NCBI GenBank assembly: GCA_009995455.1
Contig: JAACPJ010000004.1
Location: forward strand, 62,001-126,000
Reading direction: 5' to 3'
DNA: 64,000 bases
From: a bacterium
GTDB taxonomy: Bacteria; Patescibacteriota; Gracilibacteria; UBA4473
Shown here: positions 29,920 to 37,310 of the stretch, one piece after another
How positions within the stretch are numbered: position 1 is the first letter of the stretch
Layout: every line of letters begins with the position of its first letter
The notes under the pieces: generated by a model
Database searches by the model: none
Told to the model about the DNA's origin: nothing
What the model saw: only the letters and a program-made list of their open reading frames with translations
Program-made: the position numbers and the translations under genes

Positions 29920-30240
29920 CTAAAGTTGATTTAATTTTTGAGTAAGTTCGGCTTCAGCGTCCGTCATTTCTTTTAAACGATAGACCTCTTCAGCTTCGAC
30001 TAATTTTTTTAAAGCTTCGTGAATAGCCATATTTTCTAAATCAGCGAAAAAGTTTGGGTTTGTTTTAAGAACTTTCTTAAAGAGATCGGTTTGTTTCCCA
30101 TCAATTTCTGTCAGCAAAGGCAAAATTTCCGCCTGTTTTTCAGGCGTAGCGTCTAAAATCTTTGCTTTGAGCTGCGGCTGCAGAAACAGGTTGCGCTGCA
30201 ACAGCTCCACTAAATTTGATGTTATGGGTGTAATACTCAT
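29920..30240 (-). CDS. Small helical NPNFF-family protein (A), possible adaptor
   Basis: 106 residues, all-helical by pattern, acidic at the end. It shares with the plus-strand protein at 30303 a leucine pattern in the first half, an exact KTNPNFF/AKNPNFF core, and a C-terminal EAEL-x-Q-x-LN-x-L / EIDLVQNLNNL ending. Each copy opens one arm of the divergent wall-hydrolase locus and sits a few bases before a leader-bearing enzyme. A chaperone or targeting adaptor for those enzymes is my inference; no known family recognised. Its mRNA appears leaderless. Confidence 0.7.
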   Translation of the reverse strand: MSITPITSNLVELLQRNLFLQPQLKAKILDATPEKQAEILPLLTEIDGKQTDLFKKVLKTNPNFFADLENMAIHEALKKLVEAEEVYRLKEMTDAEAELTQKLNQL

Positions 30241-30246
30241 CAGGCG

Positions 30247-30255
30247 ATTATAACA
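30247..30255 (-). promoter_or_regulatory. Extended -10 promoter (TGTTATAAT) driving the minus arm
   Basis: TGnTATAAT on the minus strand, ending 6 nt before the ATG at 30240, so transcription should start at the start codon itself. Lies within the 62-bp gap that separates the two divergent arms; no equally good element is seen for the plus arm. Confidence 0.7.
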
Positions 30256-30302
30256 TATTATTCTTTTCTTTGCCAGATAAATATGTTAAAATAAGCAGAT
30301 TA

Positions 30303-30623
30303 ATGGATGAACTAAAACAACAGATCCAAAACCTTCTGGCTCAAGATTTAATGCTTGAGGGAAGTTTTAAAAATCAAGTTTTAGAGAAACTAAATACGCT
30401 TAATCAATCACAACTAAACGCCATACTTAACTCTCTACAAAACCTAGTTAATTTAGAGCAAAAAGTGGTGACCCAAACGGTTGCTAAAAACCCCAACTTT
30501 TTTCATCAAATCCAACATAAAATTCTGCAGATAATGCACGATGATTTTTTAAAAAAAGAAGCCGTTGTTCATCAGCAAGCCGAAATCGATTTAGTGCAAA
30601 ATTTAAATAACTTAGCCACATGA
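30303..30623 (+). CDS. Small helical NPNFF-family protein (B), possible adaptor
   Basis: 106 residues from the ATG at 30303, the same length as its paralogue at 29920 and better aligned with it than the longer frame from a TTG at 30270. Shares the LL-x-x-x-L-x-L opening, AKNPNFF core and a C-terminal Glu/Leu/Asn helix. Its stop overlaps the start of the CHAP-like enzyme (ATGA), so the two are co-translated. Heads the four-enzyme plus arm. Confidence 0.7.
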   Translation: MDELKQQIQNLLAQDLMLEGSFKNQVLEKLNTLNQSQLNAILNSLQNLVNLEQKVVTQTVAKNPNFFHQIQHKILQIMHDDFLKKEAVVHQQAEIDLVQNLNNLAT

Positions 30624-31645
30624 AAAATTTAATTCAGCAACCATTTTCGCCAAGAACTAATTTTATTGGACGAGTTCCCGAAGGACCAGAACAATCAGAG
30701 CAAATGCAGGGTGCTGAAGTGCAAGCTCCCGTTGATCATGCGGCGGTGGCGCGTGAAGGCATGCGAGAAGCCAACGCGCAAATTAGACACATCGGAACTT
30801 TAAGCCCCGAAGCAGGGCAAATTGTAGGACAAGAGTTACCGCGGCTCGTTAGTGGTGGTATTGATTCCGCAGATCAAGCGGCAGCACTTGGAGCCGCCGC
30901 GGCTCAGGCGCGTGAAGAGATTACCCGGCAAATGAATGCGGACCCAGAAAGTGACGAAAATAATCCAGAAGTAACACCAGAGGCTTACCAAGAAGTGATG
31001 GACTATTTCACCGAAATTGAAGCCCAAATGGCGGCTGCGCAAGCGGTGTTGCAAGAGCAAGTCGAAGCGAATCCAGACAATGAATATTTAGCGGATCAAT
31101 TAGAAAGTTTTGAAGGCATGATGACGGAAGTCTCTCGTTTAAGAACCGATGCGAGTGAAGATTTAAGTGTATTACAACAGCGAGCCGCAGAAGGCGGTGT
31201 AACCGGCCCATTAGCACAGCGCCTGGCCGCCGTCGCTCAAGATGAAGTTGGACAAGCTACCAGTGATGCTGAAGGGAATGCTAAATACACTCCAGGTGGC
31301 ACCGATCAACCTTGGTGCGCAGATTTTGTAAATTACTGTTTAGAAGAAGCTGGCGGTCAAGGAACTGGAAGTTCTATGGCTAAAAGTTTTACGGCCGAAA
31401 GTGGAAGCGGGCACGTTGCCGTAGTGGTTGATGACAGCGGTGCGACCGTTGGCGGAAATGAAGGGGACGCGGTTAGTGACGAAGGTCACGTAGATCGCTT
31501 TGAAAAAGTAATTAGCGCCGAAGACGTTTCGGCTGGAAATTTTGAAGATACACGTTCTGTCACAGAGGCAAAAGCTGGTGACATTGCCGTTAAAAGCCGA
31601 GAAACGGGCGATGCGGCTCCAGCGGCTGATCAACAAGAAGCTTAA
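30620..31645 (+). CDS. Leader-bearing CHAP/NlpC-like cysteine hydrolase
   Basis: 341 residues. Leader 1-16 with T13-x-F15-I16, then EGPE. A helical acidic region (~40-195) is followed by a domain like the TIGR02594/CHAP-type amidases: PWCADFVNYCLEEAGG with Cys233, SGHVAVVV with His265 and GGNEGDAVS with Asn280. The strand AKAGDIAVKSR, which in relatives lies between the Cys and the His, is instead at the C-terminus (~317-327), as if that piece had been moved. Probably cleaves peptide cross-links or amide bonds in peptidoglycan. No signal peptide. Confidence 0.72.
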   Translation: MKNLIQQPFSPRTNFIGRVPEGPEQSEQMQGAEVQAPVDHAAVAREGMREANAQIRHIGTLSPEAGQIVGQELPRLVSGGIDSADQAAALGAAAAQAREEITRQMNADPESDENNPEVTPEAYQEVMDYFTEIEAQMAAAQAVLQEQVEANPDNEYLADQLESFEGMMTEVSRLRTDASEDLSVLQQRAAEGGVTGPLAQRLAAVAQDEVGQATSDAEGNAKYTPGGTDQPWCADFVNYCLEEAGGQGTGSSMAKSFTAESGSGHVAVVVDDSGATVGGNEGDAVSDEGHVDRFEKVISAEDVSAGNFEDTRSVTEAKAGDIAVKSRETGDAAPAADQQEA

Positions 31646-32893
31646 ATGAAAAAACTTATAAATCGATCTCAAGAAGTTAATACCCAATTTATTTGGCAAG
31701 AAACTCCCGAGGGACCAGAAACAGTCGTGGCCCCATTAGACGCCACCCCAATTGAAGCGGATGCCCCTCAAATTGAAGCAGCGGCAGCAGCAGCAGGAGC
31801 GAAAGATGTAACCGTAAGCCACCGTACGCTTCCCAATGCCCCAGATATTCAAGCAGAAGCCTGCGCCATTGAAGAAGATTGCGCTCATTTAGCTGAGGTT
31901 GTTGAAGGAGAAGTTAAGCAAGTTGATGTCACTAGTGCAAAAGATTCAACCGTTGATGGTGAGATTGATGTCGTCGAGACGCATGATGAAGAGAGTGAAA
32001 CTATAGATTTCTATGAAACTATTCCAGAAGTTAAAAGAGAAGCCGCAGATGAAGCGATTGCGAGTCGGATTGAAGCCGCTCGGGAAGAAAACCCCGATCT
32101 AACTGAAGAAGAAATAACCGAAATTAGAGCTGAAGCGAGCGCTGAGTTTTTGGCCAATAACCTGAGAGATGAAACCTTAGAGGTTTTTGACCGCGATATT
32201 GCAGCCGCACGCGAAATGGGTGACGAAGCCTTAGCCGCTTCCCTTGAAGCCCAACGAGCCGAATTTGAAGCCCGAGATGTTCAGGCTGAAATAACCGAAG
32301 CCGCTACCTTTTTAGAGGGCACAGACCCGGCCCAAATTGTAAATTCTTACCGTAGTAGTGGTGAGCCTTATGGGCCCAGTGGTTCTTCTTTTGGAAACGG
32401 TGTTTCTGGCACCATGGAAGGCGTTGCCGAAATTAGTAACAGCGAAATGCTAGCTCACTGCGATGCCGTAGCCCAACAACTAGGCGTAGAAACCGCAGCC
32501 GTTAAGGCCGTTGTTTCAGTTGAAAGCGCCGGACAAATGAATGCCACACGTTTTGAACCACATATCCATGCGCGATATCCCAACACGCCAGAACCAACCC
32601 GTACGCAGTTAGCCACCAGTTACGGAGCTTTCCAAATTATGGGATTTAATCATGAAGTGGCAGGCTTCGATTCACCTCAAAGCATGATAGATGCCATGGC
32701 GACTCCACAAGGACAACTGCAGGCTTTTGCGGGTTTTATTGAAAGTAACCCCAGAATTCATAACGCCCTACGAAGTCACGACTGGGCGACCTTTGCCCAT
32801 GGTTATAATGGAGCGGGATATAGAGCTAATCGATACGATGAAAAAATGGCCGAAGCTTACAGCCAGTTTAGCCAGGAACAACCCTCTACCTAA
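31646..32893 (+). CDS. Leader-bearing N-acetylmuramidase-like enzyme
   Basis: 415 residues. Leader 1-16 with T13-x-F15-I16 and PEGPE at 21-25; an acidic, Ala/Glu-rich helical stalk (~30-235); then an N-acetylmuramidase-like domain (~262-410): VKAVVSVESAG with candidate catalytic Glu293, SYGAFQIMGFNH (~325-336), and FAHGYNGAGYRANRYDEKMAEAY. Such domains hydrolyse the glycan strand and are found in phage endolysins. The ATG directly follows the previous TAA, so this is a tight operon. Confidence 0.8.
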   Translation: MKKLINRSQEVNTQFIWQETPEGPETVVAPLDATPIEADAPQIEAAAAAAGAKDVTVSHRTLPNAPDIQAEACAIEEDCAHLAEVVEGEVKQVDVTSAKDSTVDGEIDVVETHDEESETIDFYETIPEVKREAADEAIASRIEAAREENPDLTEEEITEIRAEASAEFLANNLRDETLEVFDRDIAAAREMGDEALAASLEAQRAEFEARDVQAEITEAATFLEGTDPAQIVNSYRSSGEPYGPSGSSFGNGVSGTMEGVAEISNSEMLAHCDAVAQQLGVETAAVKAVVSVESAGQMNATRFEPHIHARYPNTPEPTRTQLATSYGAFQIMGFNHEVAGFDSPQSMIDAMATPQGQLQAFAGFIESNPRIHNALRSHDWATFAHGYNGAGYRANRYDEKMAEAYSQFSQEQPST

Positions 32894-32895
32894 TT

Positions 32896-33744
32896 ATGAA
32901 ATACCTTTCAAATCCGTTTCAATTAAAGAATTCATGCTTTGTATTTCTACGTGAAGCGCCAGATGTACCTACAGCAGCGGTAGCGGTACCAGCAAGCGCA
33001 CCGAGCCCAGAAGCGGTCGCTAGCGAATTAGTTCAGCGAATGCCTGGGGCTGATTTTAGCCGTGCTGTGAGTCGGCTCCCTGGAGCTGAAGGCATTACCC
33101 CAATGGTAAGACAACTTGAAGCAACACTTGAGAGTAACGGCAACCCTTTAGCTGATTTACAAAGCACGTTGGAAAACTTCGCAAATACAGATCTTGGGGC
33201 CAATGGGGCGAACTTGTTTACAATGTTAACAAGCCTCTTAGAAGATTTGGGAATTGACTTAAATGATTCTGATAAAGGTAACACAACAAGAGGAAGTAAT
33301 ACAGGTGGAAGAACACCAAGTGGGGCACCAAATAGCACAGGTCCAGTCGAACCCCCTAGAAATGTTGAAATGCCAGAGCTAAATGATCCTATAAGCCCGG
33401 AAGATATGGCCTTATTAAGAGAGAGAGCGCGTGATGCGGATGTTGAAAACCTCACTACGCCGGCCAAGAACATTGCCATTGCGACGCTACGAGCGTACCC
33501 AAATCTTACCATTACCTCAGGGTATCGTGGCCCAGAAAGGAATGCCGCTGCCGGTGGGGACGTTGGTTCTGACCACTTAACGGGCAATGCCCTTGATTTT
33601 GGAACGACCGACGCCTCTATTGAGCAATGGCTAAATCGTCAATTCCCTGGTCAACTTTGGACTGACATTCACGGTAGTGGTGGCAGCGGCCCTGCAAACC
33701 ATTTGCATGTATCTTATCGTCCAGGTGGAAATCGTTTTGCTTAA
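32896..33744 (+). CDS. Leader-bearing M15-type D-Ala-D-Ala peptidase
   Basis: 282 residues. The leader is the most divergent (S13-x-F15-V16). A helical N-terminal half is joined by a Gly/Ser/Asn/Pro linker (~125-155) to a C-terminal M15 peptidase domain: SGYRGPERN (208-216), SDHLTGNALDFG with His227 and Asp234, and NHLHVSY with His269/His271, giving the zinc site. It should cut D-Ala-D-Ala or related peptide bonds of peptidoglycan. Starts 2 bp after the muramidase gene. Confidence 0.8.
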   Translation: MKYLSNPFQLKNSCFVFLREAPDVPTAAVAVPASAPSPEAVASELVQRMPGADFSRAVSRLPGAEGITPMVRQLEATLESNGNPLADLQSTLENFANTDLGANGANLFTMLTSLLEDLGIDLNDSDKGNTTRGSNTGGRTPSGAPNSTGPVEPPRNVEMPELNDPISPEDMALLRERARDADVENLTTPAKNIAIATLRAYPNLTITSGYRGPERNAAAGGDVGSDHLTGNALDFGTTDASIEQWLNRQFPGQLWTDIHGSGGSGPANHLHVSYRPGGNRFA

Positions 33745-33753
33745 ATCAAAAAT

Positions 33754-35646
33754 ATGAAAAACTTATTTAACCGGCAACAAAGTTTTAATACTCGTTTTAT
33801 ATTTCATGAAACGTCAGATCCTCGGGTCGATAGTATTGAATCAACCATTCGTACGCGTGCCACACAAGCCGAGTTAAGTGACGAAGATATTCATGATTTA
33901 GCGCACCAATTTGCCGAGATGATTCCTGATGATATGGATTTCAGTACCATATTTACCGAAACCCTTGGAGAAAATTTAGAAAACGATGAAATTGATACTT
34001 GGATAAACTCGATTGAAACTCGCCTTAGAGAAGAATCTCATACAGAAGGAGAACCCAGTAAAGTTGGAGTCCCAATTACGGCAGAACAATTTGATGAAGT
34101 ATTTTCTGAATGGGATTCAGAAATTGTGCTACCTGAAAACGTTTTACCCGAAAATCTACAAGCCGATATTAGAGATTTAGCGATTGCCACTATTGAAGGC
34201 GAAGGCAAAACACCAGAACAATTAGAAACAGAAATTCAAAGATTTATTGATCGTGAACGCACCAGCCTCAGGGTTCAATCTTTTGGTGTAACCCGTTTAG
34301 ATAACGGTGAAATTATTACCAAAGAAGATTTACAAGACCCTGAAAACGCTCCCGAAAGTGTAGCTGACGCGATTCGTCGGATTATTGGTGAAGATTTTGA
34401 ACCCAGCGCGGCGGTTCAAACTTTGATTGATGAAGCCGAAGATTTAGCCGAACAAGCCGACGCCGCTGAAGGGGATGAAGCTATTAGGCTTAGAGCCGAA
34501 GCGGTTGCCGCGGCCAGAAGAGCCGAAAGAGCTCGACAAGAAAACCTTTCACTTGAAACCGATGTTATTGCTGGGCTTATAGCCGAGGGGCATGGTGGTT
34601 TTGGTCAAGATGACGCCGGCAATGCGTTTCCTTTAACCGAAGATGGCATTCGAGATTTTTACAGCCAAGCGCTTGCTGCCAGGAATTTATCACCCGATAC
34701 ACCTGCGGCTGAAGTTGAAAATCCAGTGGCTCGATCCATTTATGAAAGCATGACAGGGCCTGGAAGTAGTGTCCCAAACAATGCTCCAGAATCCAGTGAA
34801 ATTAGAACTTTAGGTGATTTATTACGATGGCTGATAGCCTTTGTAAACGGCGACACCGACGAAAACGGGAATATTATTAATCAAAATGGCGGCAGCACTC
34901 CAACCGACGAGTGGGGGCGTCCAATGGCCACTTCAACCCCTCGTGGTAATACACGTTCGGGTGAAATTGTGAGTAACATTGAAGGCGATCCAAACAACAT
35001 AAGCTTGAACCCCGAATTTTACGGAGAAGAAATGATCGCTGAGTATGAAGCTTTACCTGAAAGTTACCGTGAAACGGTTGAAACCATTACCGGCGAACGA
35101 CCACCTTGGACGGAAGGCTGGGCTTTACCCGTGATGAGACACGCTATTACCGCGCATCGACACGGACAGCCTTTTGATAGTAATCGCCCATTTTTTGCCA
35201 ACGATTTAGGTACCTTTACCGCCTTAATTTATATTCCTGGTGAAGGCACGGTTTACACCACCTCGGTTGGAGGGAGTGGCCGCAATGGAGGGGGAGGAAT
35301 TAGTAATGTCGATGGGAGTTACGGGAGTCCTCTCGGTTCATTCAACTTTTCACCAAGTGACGTCGCGTATTTGCCGAATCATCGTTACCGGGCACGAGCC
35401 ACCGTTCATGGTTTTGAACCTATGCGTGAACAATTTAGAGTTCAACGAGAAGTTGGTTCGAATGTTGATCCGAGTGCTGGAAACACAAACACCGCTGGTC
35501 GAGCGGTATTAATGCATGGTGTTAATCCTGGGGCTGGTTCTACTTGGGGCTGTTGGGGCGTGCCACAAGATGTGGCTGTCCGATTTGCTCAAGCCATTGA
35601 ACAACATGGCGGCGCCAGTGGCGAAGCTTTTGTATCTACGAGTTAA
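33754..35646 (+). CDS. Leader-bearing L,D-transpeptidase-like enzyme
   Basis: 630 residues. Leader 1-16 with T13-x-F15-I16. Long acidic helical region (~30-400), then a C-terminal YkuD_2-like domain: SVGGSGRNGGGGISN, YGSPLGSFNF, and the active-site block LMHGVNPGAGSTWGCWGVP with His588 and Cys600 (family pattern H...[ST]xGC). L,D-transpeptidases form 3-3 cross-links or act as carboxypeptidases. Last gene of the plus arm, 9 bp after the M15 gene. Confidence 0.75.
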   Translation: MKNLFNRQQSFNTRFIFHETSDPRVDSIESTIRTRATQAELSDEDIHDLAHQFAEMIPDDMDFSTIFTETLGENLENDEIDTWINSIETRLREESHTEGEPSKVGVPITAEQFDEVFSEWDSEIVLPENVLPENLQADIRDLAIATIEGEGKTPEQLETEIQRFIDRERTSLRVQSFGVTRLDNGEIITKEDLQDPENAPESVADAIRRIIGEDFEPSAAVQTLIDEAEDLAEQADAAEGDEAIRLRAEAVAAARRAERARQENLSLETDVIAGLIAEGHGGFGQDDAGNAFPLTEDGIRDFYSQALAARNLSPDTPAAEVENPVARSIYESMTGPGSSVPNNAPESSEIRTLGDLLRWLIAFVNGDTDENGNIINQNGGSTPTDEWGRPMATSTPRGNTRSGEIVSNIEGDPNNISLNPEFYGEEMIAEYEALPESYRETVETITGERPPWTEGWALPVMRHAITAHRHGQPFDSNRPFFANDLGTFTALIYIPGEGTVYTTSVGGSGRNGGGGISNVDGSYGSPLGSFNFSPSDVAYLPNHRYRARATVHGFEPMREQFRVQREVGSNVDPSAGNTNTAGRAVLMHGVNPGAGSTWGCWGVPQDVAVRFAQAIEQHGGASGEAFVSTS

Positions 35647-35674
35647 GTGAGTTGGAAAAAAACTAGTTTTAAAC

Positions 35675-35980
35675 CTAAAATTTTTCCATTAAATTTAACA
35701 AAGCGTCTTGGTTGTCATCTTCAGCGACTTTATTAGGGCGCTCAAAATTGCATTTCAGGCAAACGTGCATAATTCTATTTGGCAGACCCGATTTTAATTC
35801 CAAACCCGCGGGCCTCATTTTTCCGCCACAAGCCGCCGCCCGGTCACCGGGGTTTACATCGACGTGTTTTGAATACAAGCATTCAGTGCAGTGATTTCTA
35901 CAGGTACCAACCGCATCGGGCACATCCGCTTCGCAGTTTTCACATTTAAATCCTTCGTTTCGGTGGGTAAATCTTTTCAT
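35675..35980 (-). CDS. RNHCP domain zinc-ribbon protein
   Basis: 101 residues with four Cys pairs: CENCE, CRNHCTECLYSKHVD, CGG and CLKCNF. This is the RNHCP domain, though the signature reads RNHCT here. The PGDRAAACGGKMRP segment is typical. Function unknown, possibly nucleic-acid binding. Convergent with the wall-hydrolase arm and divergent from the TagA gene. Confidence 0.85.
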   Translation of the reverse strand: MKRFTHRNEGFKCENCEADVPDAVGTCRNHCTECLYSKHVDVNPGDRAAACGGKMRPAGLELKSGLPNRIMHVCLKCNFERPNKVAEDDNQDALLNLMEKF

Positions 35981-36034
35981 TCAAGCTGTTTTCAGGTTTA
36001 GAATAAACGCGCCCCAAACACACACAAGTTCTAT

Positions 36035-36787
36035 GTGACAGAAAAGCGCAAAAACCATAAACTAAAAATCGTGAACTCCCCTACTCTGCTTGGCGTTAAA
36101 ATTTCTACGGCAAATCAAACCGAGGTTTTTGAAACGCTTATTAGTTTTTTAAAGGGCAAAAGTTTTAACCACGTGGCCACGGTTAACCCCGAGTTTTTGG
36201 TGGAAGCTCACAAAAATGATAGATTTAAAAAACTATTAAACTACACAGATTTAAACGTTTGTGACGGTTTTGGCATTACTTTTTGGACAAAAATTTTATA
36301 CAAGAAAAATATCCCCCGAATGACGGGCGTTTTCTTAGCTGAAAACTTGTGCCGAATCGCGGCCGAAAATCAAAAATCGGTTTATTTTATTGGTGGTTTT
36401 GGCGTGGCGCAAACGGCCGCCGAAAAGATGAAATCCACGTTCCCTGATTTAATAATCGCGGGCGCAGAAGATGGCTCTCCAAAAGAGATTCCACAAACCT
36501 TGGTGCAAACTAAACCCGATATAATTTTGGTCGCTTTTGGTGCCCCCGCTCAAGAATTCTGGATTGATAAATTTAAACTCCAACTAACCAACACTAAAAT
36601 AGCGGTAGGCATTGGTGGCACGTTTGATTTTTGGACCGGCAAAGCCACTCGTGCGCCAAAGATAATGCAGAAACTTGGACTTGAATGGTTTTGGCGTTTA
36701 ATCACCCAACCCAAAAGAGCCAAACGCATTTATAACGCGGTGGTCGTTTTTTCAGCTCTAGTCCTGAAAGAGCGTTTCATTAAATAA
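36035..36787 (+). CDS. WecG/TagA/CpsF family glycosyltransferase
   Basis: 250 residues, GT26 family: VNPEFLVEAHKN, DLNVCDGFGITFW (the catalytic Asp in a CDG motif), VYFIGGFGVAQTAAEKM, ILVAFGAPAQEFWI and GIGGTFDFWTGKATRAPK. Adds N-acetylmannosamine or a similar sugar to a lipid-linked precursor in wall teichoic acid or surface-glycan synthesis. Start is a GTG at 36035. The basic C-terminal tail probably binds the membrane. Confidence 0.92.
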   Translation: MTEKRKNHKLKIVNSPTLLGVKISTANQTEVFETLISFLKGKSFNHVATVNPEFLVEAHKNDRFKKLLNYTDLNVCDGFGITFWTKILYKKNIPRMTGVFLAENLCRIAAENQKSVYFIGGFGVAQTAAEKMKSTFPDLIIAGAEDGSPKEIPQTLVQTKPDIILVAFGAPAQEFWIDKFKLQLTNTKIAVGIGGTFDFWTGKATRAPKIMQKLGLEWFWRLITQPKRAKRIYNAVVVFSALVLKERFIK

Positions 36788-36845
36788 AGAAAAAATTACC
36801 ACGTAATAAACAACAAACATTAAATACTCGCAATGAAAATGATTT

Positions 36846-37262
36846 CTAGAGTCCGTCTAGTTCCGATAAAATATCAGCCTCAGCTTGCGCTTCTTGCGCT
36901 TGAATCTTAGCTTCACGTTGTTTTAAAGCCGCTTGTTCAGCCGCTCTTCGTTGCGCCATTTCTTCGGCTTTTCTGGCCGCTTCTACTGGATCAATTTGCG
37001 GTTTTTTACCGTATTTAGCGTCAATTTCAGCCAACTTTTGACGTTCACGCGTTAAAATATCTCTCAATTTATCAACCTGCGCGGTATTCATTACCTCGTA
37101 CAAATTAAACCAGTACTGACGTTCTTCGTCCTTCATAGACTCCGACTTCATAATAAGCTCAATCAACGCTTGATCGTTTTGCGTTAGTTTCGCCGGAATT
37201 CGGAAATCTTTTAAAGTTTTTCCCGTCGGTGTTTTGAGTTCAGCGATTGTAGTATCAGTCAT
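36846..37262 (-). CDS. Acidic/basic coiled-coil protein, 138 aa
   Basis: Helical throughout: residues 20-85 have amphipathic helices (LTQNDQALIELIM, NTAQVDKLRDILTRERQKL), and residues 85-138 are a charged Ala/Glu/Gln coiled coil ending EADILSELDGL. No family recognised. It has its own TGGTATAAT promoter and follows the two large module proteins. The first half loosely resembles the NPNFF proteins in layout, but without their motif. Confidence 0.6.
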   Translation of the reverse strand: MTDTTIAELKTPTGKTLKDFRIPAKLTQNDQALIELIMKSESMKDEERQYWFNLYEVMNTAQVDKLRDILTRERQKLAEIDAKYGKKPQIDPVEAARKAEEMAQRRAAEQAALKQREAKIQAQEAQAEADILSELDGL

Positions 37263-37273
37263 GTTTTCAAAGT

Positions 37274-37282
37274 ATTATACCA
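37274..37282 (-). promoter_or_regulatory. Extended -10 promoter (TGGTATAAT)
   Basis: Same element as at 12134, again 11 nt before the start codon (37262). Confidence 0.72.
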
Positions 37283-37310
37283 GAGATAAGTCTTTTCGTT
37301 AAGTAAAGTT

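Noticed and set aside
27677-35646. Prophage endolysin cluster
   Set aside because: No capsid, terminase, tail, holin or integrase genes; five different wall enzymes with a common leader and paralogous small partners do not fit a phage lysis module.
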